DNA of 64,000 nucleotides from Spinacia oleracea (Eukaryota > Streptophyta > Magnoliopsida > Caryophyllales > Amaranthaceae): assembly GCF_020520425.1 (NCBI RefSeq), contig NC_079492.1, positions 117,649,157 to 117,713,156 on the forward strand. Direction: 5' to 3'. Every line of letters begins with the position of its first letter. Position 1 is the first letter of the stretch. The position numbers were made by a program, and so were the translations under genes. Shown here piece by piece: positions 24,129 to 35,648 of the stretch. Below the pieces are notes generated by a model that saw only the letters and a program-made list of their open reading frames with translations, did not search any database and had not been told where the DNA came from.

Positions 24129-27100
24129 ATGGCGGCTTCCGTGGAGAAGTTTCATTGCCCTTTTGTGGGTCTTAACGGGTGCCAGGATGGAGGTGGGCGT
24201 GGTTTGGTGAGGAGTTCTCTGATCACTCACTTACGGGATCGTCATTGTTGCACTGGTGTGCGGGATGTAACCCGTCATTCCCTTACTACCAATTTGCAGG
24301 TTTTTACTACGGCTGAGGTGACCTTTCGTCATATGGGAATTTGGCTATGTGGAGATTGTTTCAAGACGTATACTCATCGTATTAAGTGTCGGCATGGCAG
24401 TGGTTCTAGTACGGTTTTTGTGGACCCACCTGATTCTGGGGATGGTACTATTCGTTTTACTCTCTACGGTATTCAAAAACCACAAGCTCCTGCTTCCGAG
24501 CTGTCTACTTCTGATGCGCCTCGAGGAACATCATTTTTCTTTTGATGTTGCTCTTCTAAACACTTTATGGTCTAAGCGGTTGCGTTCTGTGAAAACCATC
24601 CCTCCCAAATGTCGTTTGGGTTTTTCGCGTGTTCTAACAGGGGCGCTTGATAAGGTGATTTGCAGACCAGATGACATCGCTTGTTGGGTTCAGTTGCTCG
24701 TGTTACCTCTGTGTGTCCTCAAGACTTTTTCTCCACGAAGTAATCGTGAGTGTTCCTCTGGTGTTAGGCGGCGACAACAGGAAGAGTGTATCACCTCTGC
24801 TATTCGTTCTTGGGGTGTGCCTGGTGGTTCTGAGCAACTTGTCATAGACACACTGGCTAGCGTGTCTCCCCCTCTATTGGATGTTGACGAAGACCATGAT
24901 TTGGCGGAGCGTAATATTAAGCAATGCAAGAGAAAGATTTCTGACGGTCACTACACTGCTGCCGTTAGGGTTCTTTCTTCCTCAGGTCTTGCCCCTTACA
25001 ATGATGCTACTCTTGCAGATTTGCAAGCAAAGCACCCTCCCGTTCCGGTCCCTACCTTGCCGGATATCCCTGTTGATCATCACCTTACTGCTTCCTCCGC
25101 TGTTGTTTTGGAGCAGATTAAGGGCTTTCCGCGTGGTACTTCGTGCGGTAGAGATGGCTTGCGTGCTCAACACCTTTTGGATTGCTTGGGTGGTGCTGAT
25201 GTAGCTGTTTCTGATGAGTTGGTGGATGCTATCACTCAGGTAGTTAATCTCTTTCTTACTGGAAAGTGTCCTGCTGAGCTTGGAGGATACATTGCTAGTG
25301 CTCCTCTTACGCCACTTGTTAAGCCTGGTGGGGGTATTCGGCCTATTGCTGTGGGCACTATTTGGCGGCGACTTGTTTCTAAGGTCGGGGCTTCTTTGAT
25401 TGGTCCGCGTTTAGGAAACTACTTTGGAGGTCTTCAGTTTGGAGTTGGGGTTCCAGCAGGTGGTGAGGCCATTCTCCATGCTGTCAATCGGTTGGTTGAG
25501 GCTCGTGGGGCCGATGTTGGCCTATCTATGTTATTGGTGGATTTTCAGAATGCGTTCAATTTAGTTGATCGATCGGCTTTGTTGCGTGAGGTTCGGCTCC
25601 ATTGTCCTGCTCTTTCGCGTTGGGTTGAATTCTGTTACTCTTCTCCACTGCGGCTGTATTATGGGGAGCATACCTTGTGGTCTTGTCAGGGTGTGCAGCA
25701 AGGGGATCCTCTCGGCCCTTTGCTTTTTTCTCTGGTTCTACATCCATTGGTGTGTCGAATCAGAGACTCATTTGATCTATCTCTTTAGGCTTGGTACTTG
25801 GACGATGGCACTATCGTTGGTGACACTTTGGTGGTTGGACAGGTCTTGGAGTTGATTTTGTAGGAGGGTCCTCGTTTAGGTCTCCATGTTAATGTTGAGA
25901 AGACGGAGGTTTTCTGGCCTTCGGAGGACCCACGCAGTCGTCTAGAGGGTGTCTTTCCTACGGATATTGCTCGTCCTGCGCTTGGTGTTAAGTTGCTTGG
26001 TGGCCCAGTCAGTACGGATTCCTCTTTTTGTAAGGGGTTGGTTTCGCAGCGTGTGTCGAAGACTGTTGTGTTGATGGATGCTGTAGCCAAGCTTAATGAT
26101 CCCCAGTGTGAGTTGTTGCTTCTTCGTGCGTGTACTGGAGTTTCTAAACTCTACTTTGCTATGCGCACTTGTCCGCCTCATCTTTTCGAAGCGGCCCAAT
26201 TATCTTTTGATGTGGCTCTACGGGCTTCTTTAGAGCGCATCGTGACTGCTTTGGGACCTGGGTTCGGTGACTGGCAATGGCGCCTTGCCACCTTGCCTTA
26301 TTCTTATGGAGGATTGGGTGTTTATTCAGCTGGTGATGTTCGGCATTATGCTTTTCTTGCATCCCGTTTGCAGTCTTCTGGTTTGCAGGATTCGCTTCTT
26401 CGGCTTTCAGGTGTTGATGGTCCGGGACCGGCCTTTGATGATGCTCTTGGTCTTTTCAATAGGACCGTGGAGACCGACCTTATGCGTAGCCCTAGTGAGA
26501 TCGCTGCCCCCACACTCATGAAGAAATTGGCAGACATATATTTCACGAAGGTTACTGCTGATGCGGAATCCGCCTACTCTTTATCTTCGCGTCTTGTTGC
26601 CCTATGGAAATCACAGCAGGGGGATCACTCCTCAGCTTGGTTGCGGGAAGTCCCCATCTCGGGGCTAGGCCAGACTATGAACGGTAAGGCTTATCGTTCG
26701 GTTCTTTGCTATCGGTTGGGTATTCCTTTGTTCTCTGATTCGACGCCGTGTTCTGCTTGCTCTCGGGTTTTCGACGGGGACATTTATGGGGATCATGCCG
26801 TATCTTGTGCTGGGATTGTGGGTATCAAACATCGACATAATGTTGTTCGTGATACCCTTTTGGATATTTGCTATCGGTCGGGGATTTCTGCTCGCAAGGA
26901 GGTTGATGTTGGGCTGACTAGTGAGAGTGATGGAGCTCTTCGTCCTGCAGATATATTGCTTTACTCATGGGATGGCGGTCTGGATGTGTGTGTTGACTTG
27001 ACTGGGTCTTCCCCTATGACGCAATCTGGGTTGTCAGGCTTCGTTCCGGGTCGGGTTGTGGCGGTTGCAGCGCACCGGAGGCAGGATAAGTATGCGGCAC

Positions 27101-27321
27101 GTTGTAGGGCTTTGGGTTACGGTTTCTTTCCTTTTTCTCTCTCTTCTTTTGGGGAATTAGAGAAAGGGGTTGTTTCTTTGCTGAAGCGGGTCCAGACGTA
27201 CTCCAGGGCTCAGGACATTGGGGCACGGGCAGCTGCCCATATTTTCAGCAGGATCGGGTTCGCCATAGCTAGAGGAGTGGGGGCCCAGATTGTATATCGG
27301 CTCCCCTCCAACTTCTTGTAG
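24129..27321 (+). pseudogene. zinc finger-reverse transcriptase-RLE polyprotein, inactivated
   Basis: The reading frame starts at ATG 24129. Within the first 40 residues is a Cys2His2-type finger (HCPF..NGC, then HLRDRH), followed by a second Cys/His cluster (CGDCFKTYTHRIKCRH). The RT domain follows in another frame: motif A VDFQNAF near 25540, motif B QGVQQGDPLGPLLFSL near 25690, motif C YLDDG at 25795. The C-terminus has a CCHC knuckle (CSAC near 26750, then H and C) and a PD-(D/E)XK-like endonuclease with RHN, RPADI (near 26945), VDL and an RRQDKY helix, resembling the R2 endonuclease. Breaks: a one-base frameshift at about 24528-24545 and in-frame TAG codons at 25786-25788 and 25861-25863. 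The normal stop is TAG at 27319. In vivo role is target-primed reverse transcription; this copy cannot make the full protein. The RT call is firm and the RLE call is strong. Confidence 0.8.
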
Positions 27322-27372
27322 TTCATTTGATTTTTGTAGCTTGTTAAGCTTGTAACGTTTTGGTGTTTTCCG

Positions 27373-27470
<98 letters not shown>
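27373..27470. repeat. (TAA)n microsatellite 3' of the RLE retroelement
   Basis: About 32 perfect TAA units that serve as the 3' tail of the retroelement and run straight into the GATCTG array of the host element. Confidence 0.95.
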
Positions 27471-27598
27471 CTGGTCTGATCTGATCTGAACTTATTTTTT
27501 CTGATCTGATCTGATCTGAACTTATTTTTTCATATCTGATCTGGTCTGATCTGATCTGGTCTGATCTGATCTAATCTGATCTGATTAGATCTGAAATA
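27471..27598. repeat. subterminal GATCTG array, right
   Basis: Head-to-tail CTGATCTGAT/CTGGTCTGAT units in direct continuity with the right TIR of the 21821-27637 element, mirroring 21846-21977. Confidence 0.9.
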
Positions 27599-27756
27599 AG
27601 TAATAAGGTCCTGAAATAAGGTGAACTAAACAGGGCCTTATTCAACATCCTCATTCCTTTCCCCTCAAAAACATAAATCCTTAGAATCTTCATCAAGTAA
27701 AAAACTCTATTAATTTTTTTTTTTTTTGTAAAAACAATTAATTTGATAATACAAAT

Positions 27757-27840
27757 GACTTCTGCTAAATTAGAACGATACAGAGAAGATTAGCATGTCT
27801 CGAATGACACGCACAAGTCTATTAGACTTCAGCTAATTTG
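27757..27840 (+). pseudogene. U6 snRNA-like pseudogene
   Basis: Contains GAACGATACAGAGAAGATTA followed by GCATG, then ATGACACGCACAAG: the invariant central part of U6, including the ACAGAGA box that pairs with 5' splice sites. About ten bases are missing between GCATG and ATGACACGC, the 5' stem is altered, and no plant USE element or pol III TATA lies upstream. It ends exactly where a Stowaway MITE begins. It is a dispersed non-functional copy. Confidence 0.8.
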
Positions 27841-28172
27841 TACTCCCTCCGTCCCGGAATACTTGACCTGTTTTCCTTATCGGGCCGTCCCTTAATACTT
27901 GACCTATTTCTAAAAATGGAAATATTCTAACAATATTATATTATTTCTCACTCCACCCCTATTAACCCACCTACCCCTTACTCCATACAAAAAATAATTA
28001 AAAATTCAACCCCTACTCTCCCCCAACCCCACCCCTTTACACATTTCTCACTAACTACATTAAAATAATACCCCACTATCTACTACTACCTATTAAATTA
28101 AATAGGTCAATTCAAGTTCCTTAAACTCTGTACCGGTCAAACCGGGTCGAGTATTCCGGGACGGAGGGAGTA
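27841..28172. mobile_element. Stowaway MITE with long TIRs
   Basis: TIRs starting CTCCCTCCGTCCCGGAATAC are bounded by TA at 27841-27842 and 28171-28172. The complement at the right end has the same first 17 bases before minor divergence. Confidence 0.9.
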
Positions 28173-28496
28173 TTAAAGCAAAAAAGAGCAACCAAATGGA
28201 CATGATCCACGTATACTAGAAGTGAATCAAGTAGATAGACTGGAGGAGTACAAAACTACAAATACAGCAAGGCAAGTACTGACAAAGTTGGGATCATATT
28301 AGCGGGAAAGATGAACTTCTGCTCCACTCAGGGGCTGCAGTCAAGCATCACCCAATTATATTCAACAAAGATAGCAGCTTTTGCAATTGTTTTACGTACA
28401 TATTTTATTTATTTTATTTTAAACAATTACCACATTTGGCAATTTCCGTAGAAAATGTTTAAAATTCTCATATATAGAGTTCCAATAATACATTAA

Positions 28497-28839
28497 GAGC
28501 ATCAAAGTAACAATAAGGGGAGACTCTTATTTAGGGGGCTCTTACTCTCTTTCTTATGCCACCTAAGTATCAACTCTAAATAAGAGTCCCCTCTCAAAAA
28601 TTGTAGAAATTGGCTAACTCTTAACACTACCTCTTATTCTCTCTTACCCTATTATTTTATTTTATTTTCATGCAAAAATGTTGACATGGCACTAGCTCTT
28701 ATTTATTGGAGCTAGCTCTTATTTCAGAATTTTTACTTACAAACTCTAATTAAGAGTCTCCCTTTTCTCACCTAAGAACTAGCTCTTAATTTTTCTCTCT
28801 CCTTAAGAGACACCTAAGAGCCTCCCCTTATTCATGCTC
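28497..28839. mobile_element. MITE with GAGCAT TIRs
   Basis: The left end GAGCATCAAAG..AATAAGGGGAG and the complement of the right end GAGCATGAATAAGGGGAG form inverted termini. The interior is rich in CTCTTA/TAAGAG. Related CTCTTA-rich sequence continues at 28840-28861 and 35646-35990, on both sides of the next Harbinger insertion. The TSD is uncertain. Confidence 0.55.
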
Positions 28840-29334
28840 AGGGACTCTTAGCCCACTCTTAGGGTGCGTTCTGTTCACCTTAAAAAAATAAGTTCCAGTT
28901 CTAATAAGTTCAGATAAGTTCCAATAAGTTTCAATAAGTTCCAATAAGTTCAGATAAGTTCCAATAAGTTCCAATAAGACCCTGTTTGGCCAAGCTCCTA
29001 GAGCAGCTTCTACGAGTGAGAAGTAGAAACTTGGCCAAACAAGGATTTTTGTGTTGTAGAAAACAGCTTCCTAGAAGCCCAAACTAGCTTCTATGGGCTT
29101 GAGAAACAGAAGCTCCAAAAGGAGGCTTCTGATTTTAGTTTCTCGGGGAGCTATTCCCCTCATTTAATGAGAGTATATTTTTTGACAGCCTTGCCCCTCT
29201 GAATAGAAAAAATGACCTATTGTCCCTCATATAATAAATAAATCAAGTTCATTATTTCTCTCTCATCTTTACTGTCTCTCCTACTTCCCTCAACTCACAA
29301 CTGTCTCTCCTACTTCCCTCATTATTTCTGATCG

Positions 29335-30410
29335 ATGCATCCCGGAGAACGCAGACCACCTACATCGTCGATGAATACTCCACCCGTTCGTCCACCCACG
29401 AAATCTACGACGAGCAACACAGCTAATAAGGTGAATTTAATTATTTATACAAATCTGTTTCCCCAATTAATTTGTTAGGTGTAGAACCCTAATTTCTGTA
29501 ATTTTGGTTGAATAGGGGAAATCGAAGATGCATCCATCTACTATTCCTTCTCCTCCTTCAAATCAGGTGAGTTTAATTAAAAAAAAATAGATTAGTTTTG
29601 TTTATCCTACTTTCCTCTCCAATCTCTGACCCATTAACTTTTTGATTCAAACAAGTCGGCGTCGGCACTAGGCCGTGATTGTTATATTAATTCCTTAATG
29701 CTAGTGTGTGGGTGTGTTCTGAAACAATTTGTTTTATCTACTTTGATTTGGGCCAGTTGCTCAATGTCTAGAACTCCTAAATTTAAAGACCCTGTTCTAC
29801 AAATTAAGCAAATTTTGATAAGAATAAGTTTTATATAAGTTAGTTTACAGATGTTAAGATAAATGAAATGATTAAAAAAGTTTAAACACTTGACTAAAAT
29901 CATGTAAAAAATAAATTTGCAAGAGGAAATATAAGTTGCTGCTTGGTTTTGATAATGCAAAGTACTATCATCAAGAAGAACCGGCTGGGTTTTGATAAGT
30001 ACTATATTTTGATAATGCTACATCCTACTAAGAATTATTTTGGTAATGCAAAGTACTATCATCAAAGTATTATAGAATATATGATGATCATTAAGTTACA
30101 ATTTGTTAAACCACTTTCTAACTAACACATCCTAATTATTTATTACTTCCCTTGAATAAATTGTTTGCCAAATTTTGACTCAACCAAACATAGAACAGAG
30201 AGGCAATTCAAAATATTTGTATACTAAATTTTTTATTAGAGAGGCAATTCAAAATATTTGTATACTGAATTTTTTATTACTTTCATAGATTATTTTTTAT
30301 CCTATGTTAGTTGTTTATTTGTTATATTTTTCAATCTAATCTTATGGAGTTAGATGAATGAGCAAAAAGTGAAGAGATCAAAAGCGACGTGGGATGATGA
30401 ATCAACTTGA
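29335..30410 (+). pseudogene. possible remnant of the PIF Myb-like ORF1
   Basis: Two short exons with good splice signals, 29335-29430 and 29516-29566, encode a Pro/Ser/Thr-rich leader. A later ATG frame at 30354 reads KRSKATWDDE, resembling the start of the Myb/SANT domain of PIF ORF1 (typically RATWD), but stops after 18 codons and is followed directly by transposase-like sequence. I infer that the body of ORF1 was deleted. Confidence 0.4.
30198..30278. repeat. two-copy 41-bp tandem duplication
   Basis: A unit starting AGAGGCAATTCAAAATATTT is repeated head to tail with one or two differences, upstream of the transposase exons. Confidence 0.85.
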
Positions 30411-31618
30411 TAAAACAACCCCCTAGAATTTCATTGTGTTCTGGATGGCAATGGGTACAAGAAGTGCTTTCAACTCCAGGTGAGAGTTATAGGATGTTTA
30501 GAATGGAGTCTGATGTGTTCTGTAGTCTTGCTAAATTGTTGAAAGACGATTATGGTTTGAAGTCTACTAGGACCATGTGTTCTGAAGAATCACTTGCAAT
30601 GTTTATATATTTATGTGCTCAGTTTCAATCAAACCGTAATCTGCAAAATAGGTTTAAACATTCGGGGGAAACAATCAGTAGAAAAATGAATGAAGTTCTT
30701 AAAGCTATGACTAAATTTTCTAGAGATATTGTGAGAGCTTCTGATCCATATTTTAGGGAGGTCTCGGTCAAAATACGAGGTAACTATAAGTATTGGCCAC
30801 ATTTCAAGGATTGTATTGGTGCCATTGATGGGACTCACATCCCATGTGTTGTTCCGGAAGAAGATAGAATTCCTTACATAGGGCGTAAAGGGCACCCAAC
30901 TCAAAATATTCTGGCAATTTGTGACTTTGACATGTTGTTTACATACTTTGTTGTTGGGTGGCCTGGATCCGTTCATGACAATCGTGTTTTAAAGAATGCA
31001 ATGGATAATCCAAAGAAGGCGTTCCCTCATCCACCAGAAGGTAAACTTTTGTGTATTTTATGACAATTAATATTATTACGTACTGTATATTATGTAATAT
31101 CTCATTTTTGCAATGTAGGTAAATATTATGTTGTTGATGCGGGTTATCCTAATATGAAAGGATTTTTGGCTCCGTTTAAAGGCCAACGATATCATATTCC
31201 TGATTATCGCCGTTCAACTCAACCTCCAACCGGTTATTACGAAGTCTATAATTATAAACACTCTTCATTAAGGAATGTGATTGAGCGAACATTTGGAGTA
31301 TGGAAAAGTAGATGGAGGATACTATCCATGATGCCAAATTTTCCACTAGAAACACAAAACAAGACTGTTGCTGCAACTATGGCTATGCACAACTACATTA
31401 GAAGACATGCACTTGAAGATTTGGAATTCGACAAATGCGATGCGGACCCAAATTATATTCCTGTGGTGGAAGAAGATGCTCAAGATATTGGTGGTGGTTC
31501 TTCGAGTACTTTACGAGAAGATCACGATGGCTCAATGGATGATGATAGCATGGAGTCTGTCCGGCACAACATTGCATCTTCTATGTTGAAACAAGATTTG
31601 CAAGAGCAATGTGTATAA
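30407..31618 (+). CDS. PIF/Harbinger (HARBI1-like) DDE transposase
   Basis: Exon 1 runs to 31040 and exon 2 is 31119-31618; the GT-AG intron (31041-31118) preserves the frame at a glycine codon. The protein has the HARBI1/DDE_Tnp_4 layout: an N-terminal helical region with SRKMNEVLKAM, then CIGAIDGTH (first Asp, codon 30827-30829), WPGSVHDNRVL (second Asp, near 30978) and NVIERTFGVWKSRW (Glu, near 31284). All three catalytic positions are present. The C-terminus is acidic, as in plant relatives. The open frame has no ATG before 30494 (MFRMESD), so either translation starts there or an upstream exon is missing. It would catalyse cut-and-paste excision at the GRCCTGTTTGGCC ends with a TAA target, but the ORF1 partner looks lost. 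Confidence 0.85.
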
Positions 31619-31719
31619 AAGGTTATTACTAGTTGTGTATTAAACATATTATATTAACTTAAAATAGTTTGGTGGAAATTGGTTTAAATTAAAAAAAATA
31701 CCCGAGCTATCTTTTCTCA

Positions 31720-31725
<6 letters not shown>

Positions 31726-31780
<55 letters not shown>
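31726..31780. repeat. (AT)n microsatellite
   Basis: About 26 uninterrupted AT units near the right end of the PIF element. Confidence 0.98.
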
Positions 31781-31781
<1 letters not shown>

Positions 31782-32187
31782 GGAGTAGTACTTTTATTAA
31801 ATATGTCGTTGGAATAAATTTTGGTTTAACAAAATAATTAATGCATAATAAGGATAATATTTTTTTTAGGTAAAAGTTAACATGGAAATTATTTATAATA
31901 GTATGATTTAGAATCAACAATAACATCTTTTAAGAATTAGTTAATAATAGACAAGAAGTTATAACAAAAGCAATGGGCCAAACAATGTAAAAGTGTTTCT
32001 GTTTCTAAGAAGTGCTTCTTAAACTGTGTGGCCAAACACCTTCACGGTTTCTCTAGAAACAGTTTCTAGAAAACTACTTTTAGGAAACAGAAACTGTTTC
32101 CTAGAAGCTTGGCCAAACAGGCTCTAAGTTCCAATAAGTTCAGATAAGTTCAGATAAGTTCCAATAAGTTCCAATAAGTTCCAATAT

Positions 32188-35100
32188 TAATAATAATGTT
32201 ATTATTTATTAATATTAATATTAATATTAATATTAATATTAATATTTATTATTTATTATTTATTATTTATTATTATTAGTTATTATTTATTATTATATTT
32301 ATTATTTATTATTTATTATTTATTATTTATTATTATTATTTATTATTTAATTTTATTATTATTATTTATTATTTATTATTATTTATTTATTATTATTATT
32401 TATTATTATTATTTATTATTATTATTTATTATTTATTATTTATATTATTTATTTATATTATTTATATTTATTAGTTATTATTTATTATTATTATTTATTA
32501 TTTTTATTTATGATTTCATTATTATTATTTATTATGCTTATGATTTCTATTGATTATTCATTAGTTAGTTTTTATGATTTATTGTATGTTTATTTATTTA
32601 TTGATTTATATTATTATTTATGATTATGATTTATTATTTATGATTTATGATTATGATTGTATTATTTATTAGTTATTATTTATTATTTATTATTTAGTAA
32701 TTTATTAGTGTATTATTTATTATTTATTATTATTTATTATTATATTATTTTATTATTTCTTTATTATTTATTTATTTATTATTTATTATTTATTATTTAT
32801 TATTTATTATTTATTATTTATATTATTTTTATTATTATATTTTCTTTATTATATTATTTATTATTTATTATTATTATTTATTTATTATTATTATTCTTAT
32901 TTATTATTTATTCTTATTATTATTCATTGATATTTATTATTATTAGTATATTATTATTATTATTTATTATTCTATTATTATTTATTATTTATTATTTCTT
33001 ATTTATCTTTATTATTTTATTATTTCTTATTTCTTATTTATTAATTTATTAGTTACTTTATTTATTTTAATTATTATATTTATATTTATTATTTATTAAT
33101 TTATTATTTATTATTAATTAATTTATCTTATTCTTATTATTTATTATTCCTATTTATATTATTATTTATTATTTATTATTTATTATTTATTATTCTTATT
33201 TATTATTTATATTTATTATTTATTATTTATTATTATATTTATTATTATTATTTATTATTATTATTTATTATTTATTATTTATTATTTATTATTTATTATT
33301 TATTATTTATTATTTATTATTATTATATTATTATTATTTATATTTATTATTTATTATTTATTATTATTATTATTATTTATTATTTATTATTTATTATTAT
33401 TATTTATTATTTATTTATTTATTATTATTATTTATTATTTATTATTTATTATTTATTATTATTATTTATTATTTATATTTATTATTTATTATTTATTATT
33501 TATTATTTATATTTATTATTTATTATTATTATTTATATTTATTATTTATTATTTATTATTTATTATTTATTATTTATTATTTATTATTTATTATTTATTA
33601 TTTATTATTTATTATTTATTATTTATTATTTATTATTTATTATTTATTATTTATTATTTATTATTATTATTATATTATTTATTATTTATTATTTATTATT
33701 TATATTATATTATTATTATTATTTTATTTATTATTATTATTTATTATTTATTATTTATTATTTATTATTTATTATTTATTATTATATTTATTATTTATTA
33801 TTTATTATTTATTATTATTATTTATTTATTATTATATTTATTATTTATTATTTATTATTTATTATTTATTATTTATTATTTATATTTATTTATTATTTAT
33901 TATTTATTATTCTATTATTTATTATTATTATTTATATTTATTATTTATTATTTATTATTTATTATTTATTATTTATTATTTATTATTTATTATTTATTAT
34001 TTATTATTTATTATTTATTATTTATTATTATTATTTAGTTATTATTTATTATTTATTATTTATTATTTATTATTTATTATTATTTATATTTATTATTATT
34101 ATTATTATTTATTATTTTATTTATTATTTATTATTATTATTTATTATTATTATTTATATTATTATTTATTATTTATTATTTATTATTTATTATTTATTAT
34201 TATTATTTATTATTTATTATTTATATTTATATTTATTATTTATTATTTATTATTTATTATTTATTATTTATTATTTATTATTTATTATTATTATTTATTA
34301 TTTATTATTTATATTTATTATTTATTATTTATTTATTATATTATTATTATTATTTATTATTTATTATTTATTATTTATTATTTATTATTTATTATTATTA
34401 TTATTATTTATTATTTATTTATTATTATTTAGTATTTAGTATTTAGTATTTAGTATTATTATGTATTAGTTATAGTTATTATTTATTATTATTATTTATT
34501 ATTTATTATTATTATTTATTATTTATTATTTATTATTTATTATTTATTATTATTATTTATTATTTATTATTTATTATTTATTATTTATTATTTATATTTA
34601 TTATTTATTATTTATTATTTATTATTTATTATTTATTATTTATATTTATTATTTATTATTTATTATTTATTATTATTATTTATTATTTATTATTTATTAT
34701 TTATTATTTATTATTTATTATTTATTATTTATATTATTATTTATTATTTCTGATTTATTATTTATTATTTATTATTTATTATTTTATTATTTATATTTAT
34801 TATTATTATTATATTTATCATTTATCATTTATCATTTATCATTTATCATTATCATTTATCATTTATCATTTATCATTTATCATTTATCATTTATCATTTA
34901 TCATTTATCATTTATCATTTATCATTTATCATTTATCATTTATCATTTATCATTTATCATTTATCATTTATCATTTATCATTTATCATTTATCATTTATC
35001 ATTTATCATTTATCATTTATCATTTATCATTTATCATTTATCATTTATCATTTATTATTTATCATTTATTATTTATCATTTATTATTTATCATTTATTAT

Positions 35101-35470
35101 TTATTATTTATTATTTATTATTTATTATTTATTATTTATTATTTATTATTTATTATTTATTATTTATTATTTATTATTTATTATTTATTATTTATTATTT
35201 ATTATTTATTATTTATTATTTATTATTTATTATTTATTATTTATTATTTATTATTTATTATTTATTATTTATTATTTATTATTTATTATTTATTATTTAT
35301 TATTTATTATTTATTATTTATTATTTATTATTTATTATTATTATGTATTATTTATTATTTATTATGTATTATTTATTATTTATTATTTATTATTTATTAT
35401 TTATTATTTATGATTTATGATTTATTATTTATTATTTAATATTTAATATTTATTATTTAATTAATTATTA
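32188..35470. repeat. 3.3-kb TTATTTA-type heptamer array
   Basis: Almost the whole stretch is built from TTATTTA (7-bp period) mixed with TTA units. It is irregular at the left (32188-33240), increasingly regular to the right, has a homogeneous (CATTTAT)n block at 34818-35085 and an essentially perfect run at 35095-35336. There is no coding content; the long open frame at its left is low-complexity Ile/Leu/Tyr. Confidence 0.97.
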
Positions 35471-35648
35471 ATTATTAATTTCAAGAAGTTCCAATAAGTT
35501 TCAATAAGTTCAGATAAGTTTCAATAAGTTCCAATAAGTTCAGATAAGTTCAGATCAGATAAGTTTAGATAAGTTCAGATAAGTTCAGATAAGATCAGAT
35601 AAGTTCAGATAAGTTCAGGTCAAATAAGTTGAACAGAACGCACCCTTA

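Larger units (their letters stand above)
23300..27470 (+). mobile_element. RLE-type (R2/R4/Dong-like) non-LTR retrotransposon flanked by (TAA)n
   Basis: A GC-richer segment of about 4.1 kb is bounded by (TAA)n at 23193-23299 and 27373-27470. It has a non-coding 5' region of about 830 bp, one protein reading through zinc fingers, RT and restriction-like endonuclease, a short 3'UTR (27322-27372) and a (TAA)n tail. It lacks LTRs and an AP-type endonuclease. Domain order is that of early-branching RLE elements rather than plant L1 or RTE. The TAA tract at the 5' side is best read as the target and the 3' tract as target plus tail. Its composition differs strongly from the surrounding AT-rich host element. 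Confidence 0.75.
21821..27637. mobile_element. large PIF/Harbinger-type element with satellite interior, TSD TTA
   Basis: The TIR begins GACCCTGTTTAGTTCACC at the left and GGCCCTGTTTAGTTCACC at the complementary right end, 23 bp of it identical, and TTA flanks both sides (21818-21820, 27638-27640). Just inside each TIR are GATCTG arrays. The left side also holds a 31-bp satellite. A non-LTR retrotransposon between (TAA)n tracts is nested inside. No Harbinger transposase is present, so the element is non-autonomous. Confidence 0.85.
28978..32124 (+). mobile_element. coding PIF/Harbinger transposon, TSD TAA
   Basis: TIRs GACCCTGTTTGGCCAAGCT (left) and GAGCCTGTTTGGCCAAGCT (complement of right) are flanked by TAA (28975-28977, 32125-32127). 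The element encodes a DDE transposase in two exons and has a possible remnant of the Myb-like ORF1 upstream. It was inserted into the AAGTTC array of the outer element and is therefore younger than it. Confidence 0.9.
28862..35645. mobile_element. large PIF/Harbinger-type element with AAGTTC array and satellite, TSD TTA
   Basis: The left end GGGTGCGTTCTGTTCA and the right end TGAACAGAACGCACCC are flanked by TTA (28859-28861, 35646-35648). Just inside each end are arrays of AAGTTCCAAT and AAGTTCAGAT 10-mers (28890-28975, 32125-32185, 35485-35630). Inside lie a second, coding PIF element (28978-32124) and a 3.3-kb heptamer satellite. The outer element itself has no coding sequence left. Confidence 0.82.

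Noticed and set aside
27757-27840. Functional U6 snRNA gene
   Set aside because: Missing internal bases, altered 5' stem, no USE or pol III TATA upstream and no terminal T-run.
32657-33052. 131-codon open frame
   Set aside because: Low-complexity product of the TTATTTA array.
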